Shown in pieces: positions 1 through 7,589 of a DNA stretch of 64,000 nucleotides. Each line of letters opens with the position of its first letter. The first letter of the stretch is position 1. Both the position numbers and the translations under genes were made by a program. The DNA is from Rhizobium sp. C4 (GTDB taxonomy: Bacteria > Pseudomonadota > Alphaproteobacteria > Rhizobiales > Rhizobiaceae), in assembly GCF_021026315.1 (NCBI RefSeq), contig NZ_JAJNCX010000003.1, positions 124,001 to 188,000 on the forward strand, written 5' to 3'. The notes under the pieces were generated by a model. It ran no database searches, was not told the DNA's origin, and saw nothing but the letters and a program-made list of their open reading frames with translations.

Positions 1-1
1 G

Positions 2-958
2 GGCACCGGCGACAGCCTTCGCTCCGCGCCGTTCACCGAACAGTCGATGCGCGCCATGCTGCAGAACCTCGGCATTTCGACGCAGGGCGGCCAGAGCCGC
101 ACCAAGAACGTCGCGGCTGTCATGGTCACGGCAACGCTTCCGCCCTTCGCCAGCCCCGGCAGCCGCATCGACATCACCGTGTCCTCCATGGGCGACGCAA
201 CGAACCTCCGCGGCGGCACGCTGGTCATGACATCGCTGACCGGCGCCGACGGGCAGATCTACGCCGTTGCGCAAGGCTCGGTCATCGTGTCCGGCTTTTC
301 GGCCGACGGCGCGGCCGCATCCGTGACGCAAGGCGTGCCGACGTCCGGCCGCATACCCGGTGGCGCCATCATCGAGCGCCCCTTGCCGTCGCGTTTCAAG
401 GACAGCGTCAATCTGGTCCTGCAGCTTCGCAACCCCGATTTTACCACGGCGGTCGGCATTTCCGACGCCATCAATGCCTGGGCAAAAGCCCGTTTCGGCT
501 CGCCGATCGCCGAGGCGACGGACTCTCAGGAAGTCGCCGTCGCCAAGCCGAAGCAGGCCGACCTTGCCCGTCTGATGGCCGATATCGAAAACCTCGCCGT
601 CGAGACCGATACGCCGGCCAAGGTCGTCGTCAACGAGCGCACCGGCACGATCGTGATCGGCGCCGACGTCAAGGTTTCCAAGGTCGCCGTCAGCTACGGC
701 ACGCTCACGGTGCAGGTCACCGAAACGCCGCAGATCTCGCAGCCCAGTCCCTTCAGCCAGGGCGTGACGGCCGTCCAGCCGCAGACCGATATCAAGGCCA
801 CCGCTGAGAGCGGCACCGTGGCAATTCTCAATGGCCCCGATCTCAAGAGCCTCGTCACCGGCCTCAACAGCATCGGCGTGAAGCCCGACGGCGTCATCGC
901 CATCCTGCAGGGCATCAAGTCCGCGGGCGCGCTGAATGCCGAACTGGTGGTGCAGTGA
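2..958 (+). CDS. flgI: Flagellar P-ring protein FlgI (5' end outside window)
   Basis: This is the C-terminal part (about 318 residues) of the periplasmic P-ring protein, which forms the bushing of the rod in the peptidoglycan layer. The reading frame is open from the first bases of the window (GTGDSLRSAPFTEQSMRAML), so the true start lies upstream; the first internal ATG at 47 is not the start. Family features visible are the SSMGDATNLRGGTL and NERTGTIVIG segments and a C-terminal GVKPDGVIAILQGIKSAGAL. The stop codon shares one base with the next gene (TGATG), which indicates translational coupling with motE. FlgI is usually near 370 residues, so roughly 50 are missing. Identification is firm. 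Confidence 0.95.
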   Translation, partial: GTGDSLRSAPFTEQSMRAMLQNLGISTQGGQSRTKNVAAVMVTATLPPFASPGSRIDITVSSMGDATNLRGGTLVMTSLTGADGQIYAVAQGSVIVSGFSADGAAASVTQGVPTSGRIPGGAIIERPLPSRFKDSVNLVLQLRNPDFTTAVGISDAINAWAKARFGSPIAEATDSQEVAVAKPKQADLARLMADIENLAVETDTPAKVVVNERTGTIVIGADVKVSKVAVSYGTLTVQVTETPQISQPSPFSQGVTAVQPQTDIKATAESGTVAILNGPDLKSLVTGLNSIGVKPDGVIAILQGIKSAGALNAELVVQ

Positions 959-1479
959 TGGCAGCTTTCGGTATCAAGGCAGGCAGGACCACCTGGAGGC
1001 TCGCCGCCTCCGCGTTGCTGCTGGCAACCGTTTCGGCCATGGCCAATGACACGCCTGCGGCCCCGCCCGCAAATGCGAGCATCGACGAAATCCAGCAATA
1101 TTGCTCGAACGTCGTCGATCCCGCCCGTGACCGCCGTTACCTGATGCAGAAGCAGGACCTCGAGAAGCTGAAGGCCGATGTCGATGTTCGCATCAAGGCG
1201 CTCGAGGAGCGCCGCAACGAGTATCAGGACTGGTTGAAGAAACGAAACGACTTCATGGAGACGGCGCGCCAGGACCTGGTCGACATCTACAAGAACATGA
1301 AGCCGGACGCCGCGGCACCGCGGCTGGCTGAAGTCGATGTGTATGTGGCAGCCGCCATATTGATGAAGCTCACGCCGCGCCAGTCGGGGCTGATCTTAAG
1401 TGAAATGGACCCTGCCAAGGCAGCGAAACTGACAGGGCTGATCTCCAGCGCTGCGGCTGCTCCGGCGAAAAAAGGCTAA
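958..1479 (+). CDS. motE: MotE-like periplasmic chaperone of the flagellar motor
   Basis: A 173-residue secreted protein. It has a signal peptide (hydrophobic AASALLLATVSAMA, cleavage likely after about residue 30), a charged central coiled coil (about residues 60-105) and a C-terminal region containing LTPRQSGLILSEMDP, the MgtE-N-like motif typical of MotE. In Sinorhizobium, MotE is the chaperone that folds and protects MotC in the periplasm; motC lies about 9.4 kb downstream. I prefer the ATG at 958, which overlaps the flgI stop, over the GTG one codon earlier. The stop is 2 bp before flgH. The family assignment rests on position, signal peptide and the C-terminal motif. Confidence 0.82.
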   Translation: MAAFGIKAGRTTWRLAASALLLATVSAMANDTPAAPPANASIDEIQQYCSNVVDPARDRRYLMQKQDLEKLKADVDVRIKALEERRNEYQDWLKKRNDFMETARQDLVDIYKNMKPDAAAPRLAEVDVYVAAAILMKLTPRQSGLILSEMDPAKAAKLTGLISSAAAAPAKKG

Positions 1480-1481
1480 TC

Positions 1482-2192
1482 ATGAAGAAACTCATTCCCC
1501 TTTTCGCTCTTCTGATGCCTTTGGCCGGATGTGGAAGCCAGGCGGTCAACGAAATCGGCCGCGCGCCCGCCATGAGCCCGATCGGCAGCGGCCTGCGCTA
1601 TGGCCAGACGCAGGAAATGGCGCTCTATCCGAAGCGCCCGCAACAGGTTGCTTCCGGCTATTCGCTGTGGAACGACAATCAGGCCGCTCTCTTCAAGGAT
1701 TCCCGCGCGCTCAAGGTCGGCGACATCCTGACGGTCAACATCCAGATCAACGACAATGCCAACTTCGCCAATGACACCAAGCGCAGCCGGCAGAACTCCG
1801 AAAGCATGAATTTCGGCCTGCAGGCCAAGAGCGCGGCCGTATCGCCTGCGCTGTCGGGCAACATCAACGGCGGATCGGACACGTCCTCGACCGGTTCGGG
1901 TTCGACCAAGCGTTCCGAAAAGCTGACGCTTCTGGTCGCTGCTGTCGTCACCGGCATTCTCGAAAACGGCAACCTCGTCATTTCTGGCTCGCAGGAAGTG
2001 CGCGTCAACCAGGAGCTTCGCATCCTCAATGTCGGCGGTATCGTCCGGCCGCAGGACGTGAACGCCGAAAACCAGATCTCGTATGAACGCATCGCCGAGG
2101 CCCGCATCTCCTACGGTGGCCGTGGACGCCTGACGGAAGTCCAGCAGCCGCCATGGGGGCAGCAGGCCGTCGATCTCTTCTCGCCATTCTGA
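1482..2192 (+). CDS. flgH: Flagellar L-ring lipoprotein FlgH
   Basis: This encodes the outer-membrane L-ring protein, which with FlgI forms the rod bushing. It has a lipoprotein signal peptide with lipobox L-A-G-C, so Cys17 is the lipidated residue. Characteristic FlgH segments follow: SLWNDNQAALFKDSRALKVGDILTV, and near the end NLVISGSQEVRVNQELRILNVGGIVRPQDV. At 236 residues it has normal length. It begins 2 bp after motE and ends 25 bp before fliL, inside the same operon. Confidence 0.96.
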   Translation: MKKLIPLFALLMPLAGCGSQAVNEIGRAPAMSPIGSGLRYGQTQEMALYPKRPQQVASGYSLWNDNQAALFKDSRALKVGDILTVNIQINDNANFANDTKRSRQNSESMNFGLQAKSAAVSPALSGNINGGSDTSSTGSGSTKRSEKLTLLVAAVVTGILENGNLVISGSQEVRVNQELRILNVGGIVRPQDVNAENQISYERIAEARISYGGRGRLTEVQQPPWGQQAVDLFSPF

Positions 2193-2217
2193 GGACGGGA
2201 CCGAAGGAAACAACACG

Positions 2218-2793
2218 ATGGCAGAACCGGAAGCAGCGCCGGAAGGCGAAGGCGAGGAAGGCGGAAAGAAGAAGGGTGGTGGCCTCGTGGTCACCATCGT
2301 CATCGTCCTCGTGCTTTCGGTGATCGCCGGCGGCGGTGGCTGGTTCCTGGGCAAGAGCATCTCCGACAAGTTCATCACACAGGAGAAGAAGGACGAGATC
2401 GCCAAGAAGGCCGCCGAACAGGCGGCTGTCGCGGCCGCAGAGGCTGGCGGCGAGAAGAAGGGCGGCAAGAAGGAAGAGGGCGCAGGCCCTCCCAAGCTCG
2501 CCAACGAGGAAAACAATGTCGTCGTGCTTGAGCCGATCACCAGCAATCTCGCCTACCCGTCTCAGAGCTGGGTCCGGCTGGAGGTTGCGCTTCTCTTCGG
2601 TGACAAGCCGGATGAGAAGACGGCCGAGGAAGTGCATCAGGACATCATGGCCTATATCCGCACCGTATCGCTGCAACAGATCCAGAGCGCCCGCGGGTTT
2701 GAATACCTGCGGCAGGATATCAAGGAGCGTGCATCGCTCAGAACCGAGGGCCGTGTGAAGGACGTGATGTTCAGGACATTCGTGGTGCAATGA
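2218..2793 (+). CDS. fliL: Flagellar basal body-associated protein FliL
   Basis: A 191-residue inner-membrane protein of the basal body that associates with the stator and supports torque. The N-terminal tail is acidic/lysine-rich and cytoplasmic, one membrane segment lies at about residues 22-45 (LVVTIVIVLVLSVIAGGGGWFLG), and a charged linker leads to the periplasmic FliL domain ending in GRVKDVMFRTFVVQ, the usual family C-terminus. The stop codon overlaps the start of fliP by four bases (ATGA). A second FliL-shaped protein occurs at the end of the island (25131-25688). Confidence 0.93.
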   Translation: MAEPEAAPEGEGEEGGKKKGGGLVVTIVIVLVLSVIAGGGGWFLGKSISDKFITQEKKDEIAKKAAEQAAVAAAEAGGEKKGGKKEEGAGPPKLANEENNVVVLEPITSNLAYPSQSWVRLEVALLFGDKPDEKTAEEVHQDIMAYIRTVSLQQIQSARGFEYLRQDIKERASLRTEGRVKDVMFRTFVVQ

Positions 2794-3527
2794 AAAAGCT
2801 TCTCTTCTTCACCACACTCATCGTCCTTCTGCCCGCCGGAAGCTTCGCGCAGCAATTGCCCGATTTCCTGACGCAGGCCCCTGTCAGCGGTTCGGTCGCC
2901 TCCTGGATCATCCGCACGCTCGGCCTGTTGACGGTGCTATCCATCGCGCCGGGCATCCTCGTCATGGTCACGAGCTTTCCGCGCTTCGTGATCGCCTTTT
3001 CGATCCTGCGCTCCGGCATGGGGCTGGCGACGACACCCTCCAACATGATCCTGACCAGCCTCGCGCTGTTCATGACCTTCTACGTCATGACCCCTGTCTT
3101 CGATAAGTCCTGGCAGGACGGCATCAAGCCGATGATGGACAACAAGATCACCGAGACCGAGGCGCTGCCCCGGATCTACGGCCCGTTCCGCGACTTCATG
3201 CTGGCCAACACACGCGACAAGGACCTGAAGCTCTTCGTCGATATCGCCCGCGAGAAGGGCCAGACGACCGAGACGGACGGAAAGGTCGATCTGCGGGTCA
3301 TCGTGCCGGCCTTCATGATCTCGGAAATCCGCCGCGGCTTCGAGATCGGCTTCCTGATCGTGCTGCCCTTCCTGGTCATCGACCTCATCGTCGCGACGAT
3401 CACCATGGCGATGGGCATGATGATGCTGCCGCCAACCTCGATCTCGCTGCCGTTCAAGATCCTCTTCTTCGTGCTGATCGACGGCTGGAACCTGCTGGTC
3501 GGCAGCCTGACGCGATCCTTCCTCTGA
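2790..3527 (+). CDS. fliP: Flagellar type III export gate protein FliP
   Basis: A core membrane subunit of the flagellar type III export gate, acting with FliQ and FliR. It has a cleavable signal peptide (LLFFTTLIVLLPAGSFAQ), followed by the family core: SIAPGILVMVTSFPRFVIAFSILR, GMGLATTPSNMILTSLALF and, near the end, DLIVATITMAMGMMMLPPTSISLPFKI. Length (245) equals the family norm. It overlaps fliL by four bases and is followed by 277 bp containing the promoter and leader of the first flagellin. Confidence 0.97.
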   Translation: MKKLLFFTTLIVLLPAGSFAQQLPDFLTQAPVSGSVASWIIRTLGLLTVLSIAPGILVMVTSFPRFVIAFSILRSGMGLATTPSNMILTSLALFMTFYVMTPVFDKSWQDGIKPMMDNKITETEALPRIYGPFRDFMLANTRDKDLKLFVDIAREKGQTTETDGKVDLRVIVPAFMISEIRRGFEIGFLIVLPFLVIDLIVATITMAMGMMMLPPTSISLPFKILFFVLIDGWNLLVGSLTRSFL

Positions 3528-3722
3528 TCGCGGTTCTCTATCCGGGCCACGCTCGCGTCAGCCTGAGACGCGCCCTGCGCAATTGTGACAGCCATTAAGA
3601 CTCTGTTTCATATGATTCGGCGTGACCGGCGCCGGAACCCCGAAATTAGGTTTTCGGTAACATTTGAGGCGGCATAGTCCTGCCTGTATGACGGGCCTGG
3701 AGGGGGAAGAAATCCACGGGCG

Positions 3723-3798
3723 GCATGATGCCTTTCCGTCGTCGCCGGTAATCGTTTCAATCCGGTATGTCCCTGTTTTTGTTTTGCGTAAAGGGACA
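3723..3798 (+). promoter_or_regulatory. Flagellin 1 upstream block and SD-masking hairpin
   Basis: Upstream of the first flagellin lie a GCATGATGC block (3723-3731), GCCGGTA (3744-3750) and CCGGTATGTCCCT (3762-3774). Similar blocks precede all four flagellin genes. TGTCCCT (3768-3774) is complementary to AGGGACA (3792-3798), which contains the Shine-Dalgarno of the gene, so the mRNA can form a 7-bp hairpin with a 17-nt loop that hides the ribosome site. The function as a translational switch is inferred. Confidence 0.6.
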
Positions 3799-3804
3799 AT
3801 CCCA

Positions 3805-4770
3805 ATGACTAGCATTATGACGAACGGCGCAGCTATGTCTGCGCTCCAGACGCTGCGCGGCATCTCCTCGCAGATGGACGACACGCAGAGCGCGATCTCC
3901 TCCGGTCTTCGCGTTTCCAAGGCCTCCGACAACGCCGCATACTGGTCGATTGCGACCACGATGCGTTCGGACAACAAGGCTCTCTCCACCGTTGGTGACG
4001 CTCTCGGTCTTGCTGCTGCAAAGACCGATACGGCTTACACCGGCCTGAACGCCTCGATCTCCGTCGTTGACCAGATCAAGTCCAAGCTCGTTGCCGCCCG
4101 CGAACCGGGTGTCGACAAGACGAAGATCAATTCGGAACTCACCGAACTGAAGTCGCAGCTGACCTCCATCTCGAAGTCTGCTTCGTTCTCGGGCGAAAAC
4201 TGGCTCTACAACACGACCGGCACCGCCGGCACGAAGGAAATGGTCGGTTCGTTCACCCGCGATACCACGGGCAACGTGTCGATCAACACGCTGAAGTTCA
4301 ACGCTGCCAACTCGGTCCTCATCGACACGAACGCAGCCAGCGGCGGCCAATTGACGAAGGCGCTGACGGTGAACCAGCCGATCGCCAACTCGACCGGCAC
4401 CACGACCGCGACCTACTTCCTTATCGATGCCAAGTCGACGACATCGGCAGGCGGCAGCGAAATCAAGCTGACGACTGGCACGAACGACCAGAACATCGAA
4501 GGCATGATCTCGGCCGTTGATACGATGCTGACGAACCTGACGGACTCCGCCTCCAAGCTCGGCGCCGTCAACAGCCGCATCTCGATGCAGAACGACTTCG
4601 TCAACAATCTGCAGGACGTGATCTCCAAGGGGGTTGGCCGTCTCGTTGACGCCGACATGAACCAGGAATCGACCAAGCTGAAGGCGCTGCAGACGCAGCA
4701 GCAGCTCGGCATCCAGGCCCTGTCGATCGCCAACTCCGACAGCCAGAGCGTTCTCTCGCTCTTCCGCTGA
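3805..4770 (+). CDS. flaA: Flagellin (first of four tandem genes)
   Basis: A 321-residue short rhizobial flagellin, the main filament subunit. The conserved N-terminal D0/D1 helix begins MTSIMTNGAAMSALQTL, and the C-terminal D0 helix ends in LKALQTQQQLGIQALSIANS and SVLSLFR. The central domain is small, as in complex rhizobial filaments. I chose the ATG at 3805 rather than the in-frame start at 3664. It matches the other three copies and has AGGGA eight bases upstream, while the 47 extra codons cover the leader hairpin. The nearest relative is the next gene, with a 95-bp identical tract (4423-4517). The flaA letter follows gene order, not a proven orthology. Confidence 0.96.
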   Translation: MTSIMTNGAAMSALQTLRGISSQMDDTQSAISSGLRVSKASDNAAYWSIATTMRSDNKALSTVGDALGLAAAKTDTAYTGLNASISVVDQIKSKLVAAREPGVDKTKINSELTELKSQLTSISKSASFSGENWLYNTTGTAGTKEMVGSFTRDTTGNVSINTLKFNAANSVLIDTNAASGGQLTKALTVNQPIANSTGTTTATYFLIDAKSTTSAGGSEIKLTTGTNDQNIEGMISAVDTMLTNLTDSASKLGAVNSRISMQNDFVNNLQDVISKGVGRLVDADMNQESTKLKALQTQQQLGIQALSIANSDSQSVLSLFR

Positions 4771-4804
4771 TCCTTCGACCGAAACCGTTCCCGCTTGAAA
4801 CGAG

Positions 4805-4830
4805 AGCCGCGCCCTCTGGCGCGGCTTTTC
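4805..4830 (+). terminator. Intrinsic terminator after flagellin 1
   Basis: An 8-bp perfect stem GCCGCGCC / GGCGCGGC (4806-4813 with 4818-4825), loop CTCT, followed by TTTT. It lies 35 bp after the flagellin stop, so the flagellin genes are probably transcribed separately. Confidence 0.85.
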
Positions 4831-4925
4831 TATGTCTTGGCCTCGTCAATTCTCCTGAACGTTTTTCAGCATATGTTAAGCTTGATGTTTGATTGTCCTG
4901 TTCAGCGGGGCCGTTAACCACGGTC

Positions 4926-4994
4926 GCATGACGCTTCCCCGCAACCGCCGGTTCGCCCCGGCATGTCCCTCTAGAGTATTGTGTATCAGGGACA
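4926..4994 (+). promoter_or_regulatory. Flagellin 2 upstream block and SD-masking hairpin
   Basis: This has the same arrangement as before flagellin 1: GCATGACGC (4926-4934), GCCGGTT (4947-4953) and CCGGCATGTCCCT (4958-4970). TGTCCCT (4964-4970) pairs with AGGGACA (4988-4994), again with a loop of exactly 17 nt but a different loop sequence. The AGGGA is the Shine-Dalgarno for the ATG at 4999. Confidence 0.6.
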
Positions 4995-4998
4995 ACCC

Positions 4999-5964
4999 AT
5001 GACCAGCATTATGACAAACGGCGCAGCTATGTCTGCGCTCCAGACTCTCCGTGGCATTTCCTCGCAAATGGACGACACGCAGAGTGCTATCTCTTCGGGC
5101 CTTCGCGTTTCCAAGGCCTCCGACAACGCCGCTTACTGGTCGATTGCGACCACGATGCGTTCGGACAACAAGGCTCTCTCCACCGTTGGCGACGCTCTTG
5201 GTCTTGCCGCTGCAAAGACCGACACGGCCTACACCGGTCTCAACGCCTCGATCTCTGTCGTTGACGAAATCAAGTCCAAGCTCGTTGCCGCCCGCGAACC
5301 GGGTGTCGACAAGACGAAGGTCAATTCGGAAATCACCGAACTGAAGTCGCAGCTGAGCTCGATTTCCAAGTCGGCTTCGTTCTCGGGCGAAAACTGGCTC
5401 TACAACACCACCGGTACTGCCGGTACGAAGGAAATGGTGGGCTCCTTCACCCGCGATACGACGGGCAATGTTGCGATCAATACGCTGAAGTTCAACGCTG
5501 CGAACTCGGTTCTGGTCGATACCAATGCCGCCAGCGGTGGCCAGCTGACCAAGGCGATCACGGTAAACCAGCCGATTGCCAACTCGACGGGCACCACGAC
5601 CGCGACCTACTTCCTGATCGATGCCAAGTCGACGACATCGGCAGGCGGCAGCGAAATCAAGCTGACGACTGGCACGAACGACCAGAACATCGAAGGCATG
5701 ATCTCGGCCGTCGATAACATGTTGACCAGCATGACGTCGGTTGCCTCGACGCTTGGCGCGACGTCCAGCCGCATCCAGCTGCAGAACAACTTCGTTGCCG
5801 ACCTGCAGGACGTGATCGGTAAGGGCGTTGGCCGCCTCGTGGATGCCGACATGAACCAGGAATCGACGAAGCTGAAGGCGCTGCAGACGCAGCAGCAGCT
5901 CGGCATCCAGTCGCTGTCGATTGCCAACTCCGACAGTCAGAGCATCCTGTCGCTCTTCCGCTAA
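4999..5964 (+). CDS. flaB: Flagellin (second of four tandem genes)
   Basis: A 321-residue flagellin, nearly identical to the first copy across both terminal D0/D1 regions and differing mainly around residues 245-270 (SMTSVASTLGATSSRIQLQNNFVADLQ). The ATG at 4999 is chosen over an in-frame ATG at 4981 because it aligns with the start of all paralogues and follows AGGGACA. It ends in SILSLFR. A 95-bp tract (5617-5711) is base-for-base identical to the first flagellin although flanking codons differ, suggesting gene conversion. It has its own leader and terminator. Confidence 0.96.
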   Translation: MTSIMTNGAAMSALQTLRGISSQMDDTQSAISSGLRVSKASDNAAYWSIATTMRSDNKALSTVGDALGLAAAKTDTAYTGLNASISVVDEIKSKLVAAREPGVDKTKVNSEITELKSQLSSISKSASFSGENWLYNTTGTAGTKEMVGSFTRDTTGNVAINTLKFNAANSVLVDTNAASGGQLTKAITVNQPIANSTGTTTATYFLIDAKSTTSAGGSEIKLTTGTNDQNIEGMISAVDNMLTSMTSVASTLGATSSRIQLQNNFVADLQDVIGKGVGRLVDADMNQESTKLKALQTQQQLGIQSLSIANSDSQSILSLFR

Positions 5965-6016
5965 AACCCGGGTCAGGGGAGGCGAGGACGTCGCCTCCCA
6001 ACAGCCGGAAAATCAG

Positions 6017-6047
6017 AAAGGGTCGCCCCTTCGGGCGGCCCTTTTTC
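6017..6047 (+). terminator. Intrinsic terminator after flagellin 2
   Basis: A 10-bp stem AGGGTCGCCC / GGGCGGCCCT (6019-6028 with 6033-6042, one G-T pair), loop CTTC, followed by a T tract to 6046. Confidence 0.85.
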
Positions 6048-6178
6048 TGTTTCAGCAGTGAAATATGACTGGTTAGAATTACTAGGTCAGATCCCGAACG
6101 CATTTAAGCTTAATTAACCACGATGGTGTCTTTTAGACATATTGAAACGACGCGTTAACCTTAACAGTTGGTTATCGA

Positions 6179-6257
6179 GCATGATGCTGCAGCGACGTTG
6201 CCGTAGATATATCCGGCATGACCCCCCTTAAATTCTAGTCTGTCAAACACAGGGGCA
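6179..6257 (+). promoter_or_regulatory. Flagellin 3 upstream block and leader
   Basis: The conserved blocks recur: GCATGATGC (6179-6187) and CCGGCATGACCCCCC (6213-6227). The hairpin is weaker here: CCCCT (6224-6228) can pair with AGGGG (6251-6255) just upstream of the ATG at 6264. TTAACCTTAAC precedes the block. Confidence 0.45.
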
Positions 6258-6263
6258 GTACAC

Positions 6264-7229
6264 ATGACGAGCATTATGACGAACACTTCCGCAATGGCTG
6301 CATTGCAGACCTTGCGTACGATTGACATGAACATGTCCGACACGCAGAACGCGATTTCGTCGGGCTATCGCGTCAACACCGCTTCAGACAACGCCGCATA
6401 CTGGTCGATCGCAACGACAATGCGTTCGGACAACAAGGCTCTTTCTACCGTTGGTGACGCGCTGGGTCTGGCCGCTGCGAAGACCGACACGGCCTACACC
6501 GGTCTCACGTCTTCCATCTCGGTGATCGACGAAATCAAGGCGAAGCTGGTTGCTGCCCGCGAACCGGGTGTCGACAAGACGAAGATCAATTCGGAACTCA
6601 CCGAACTGAAGTCGCAGCTGACCTCCATCTCGAAGTCCGCTTCGTTCTCGGGCGAAAACTGGCTCTACAACACCACCGGCACTGCCGGTACGAAGGAAAT
6701 GGTGGGTTCGTTTACCCGTGACAATTCGGGCAACGTCTCGGTCAACACGCTGAAGTTCAACGCCGCCAATTCCGTCCTCGTCGATACCGGTGCTGCTTCG
6801 CAGGGCCAGCTGACGAAGGCGATCACGGTCAACCAGCCGATCGCCAACTCGACAGGAACGACGACGGCGACCTACTTCCTCATCGACGCCAAGTCGACGA
6901 CGTCTGCAGGCGGCACCGAAATCAAGCTGACGACGGGCACGAACGATCAGGACATCGAAGGCATGATCTCTGCCGTCGATAACATGCTGACCAACGTGAC
7001 GTCCGTGGCCTCCACGCTCGGTGCGACCTCGACCCGCATCCAGCTGCAGAACTCCTTCGTCGCCGACCTGCAGGACGTGATCGGCAAGGGCGTTGGTCGT
7101 CTCGTCGACGCCGACATGAACCAGGAGTCGACCAAGCTGAAGGCGCTGCAGACGCAGCAGCAGCTCGGCATCCAGTCGCTCTCGATCGCCAACTCGGCCG
7201 GTCAGAACATCATGTCGCTCTTCAGGTAA
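6264..7229 (+). CDS. flaC: Flagellin (third of four tandem genes)
   Basis: A 321-residue flagellin starting MTSIMTNTSAMAALQTL. The N-terminal segment is more divergent (TIDMNMSDTQNAISSGYRVNTASDNAAYW), and the central domain is close to the first two copies. It ends in AGQNIMSLFR. It is a filament subunit of the same type. The ATG at 6264 follows AGGGGCA. Preceding sequence holds the conserved flagellin leader; a strong terminator follows. Paralogue letters vary between rhizobia (the third and fourth copies are flaD and flaC in some), so the symbol is positional. Confidence 0.95.
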   Translation: MTSIMTNTSAMAALQTLRTIDMNMSDTQNAISSGYRVNTASDNAAYWSIATTMRSDNKALSTVGDALGLAAAKTDTAYTGLTSSISVIDEIKAKLVAAREPGVDKTKINSELTELKSQLTSISKSASFSGENWLYNTTGTAGTKEMVGSFTRDNSGNVSVNTLKFNAANSVLVDTGAASQGQLTKAITVNQPIANSTGTTTATYFLIDAKSTTSAGGTEIKLTTGTNDQDIEGMISAVDNMLTNVTSVASTLGATSTRIQLQNSFVADLQDVIGKGVGRLVDADMNQESTKLKALQTQQQLGIQSLSIANSAGQNIMSLFR

Positions 7230-7589
7230 TCTGACGCGAATCACTGTCCCCCCAGAGCGGGCAGACAGACGGTCGCTTTGGTCCAGAGGGTCATTGAGAA
7301 GCCGCACCACGTCACGTGGTGCGGCTTTTTCGGTTTTTCGCTGTACCCATCTAAGTATTTGAATATATTAACAAAAGCCTACCGAGCGCTCCGCTTGGTA
7401 ATTCATTCTTCAATCAAATTAACAACTTGCTAATGCCATTAAAGATTTGTTAACCTTGTTTCCGTTAAAGCTTCGTTAAGAACGCGGACAGGCCCCAGGG
7501 CAAAATGGGCCAGAGCATGATGCTATTCCTGCGTTGCCGGTATCCTTAACTCCGGAATGTCCCTCGTCTTCATTTTGGGGCAATGACCG
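7230..7589 (+). promoter_or_regulatory. 360-bp gap: terminator, then flagellin 4 promoter region and leader
   Basis: The terminator of flagellin 3 is followed by AT-rich DNA with several TTAAC/TTAAAG/TTAAG repeats (about 7365-7480), then the shared blocks: GCATGATGC (7515-7523), GCCGGTA (7536-7542) and CCGGAATGTCCCT (7552-7564). TGTCCC (7558-7563) can pair with GGGGCA (7577-7582), one G-T pair, loop 13 nt, immediately 5' of the start at 7590. No gene is seen in the gap. Confidence 0.55.
7299..7330 (+). terminator. Intrinsic terminator after flagellin 3
   Basis: An 11-bp perfect stem GCCGCACCACG / CGTGGTGCGGC (7301-7311 with 7315-7325), extendable by A-T, loop TCA, followed by TTTTT. Confidence 0.88.

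Noticed and set aside
3664-3804. N-terminal extension of flagellin 1
   Set aside because: It covers the conserved leader blocks and hairpin, and no other flagellin copy has a corresponding extension.
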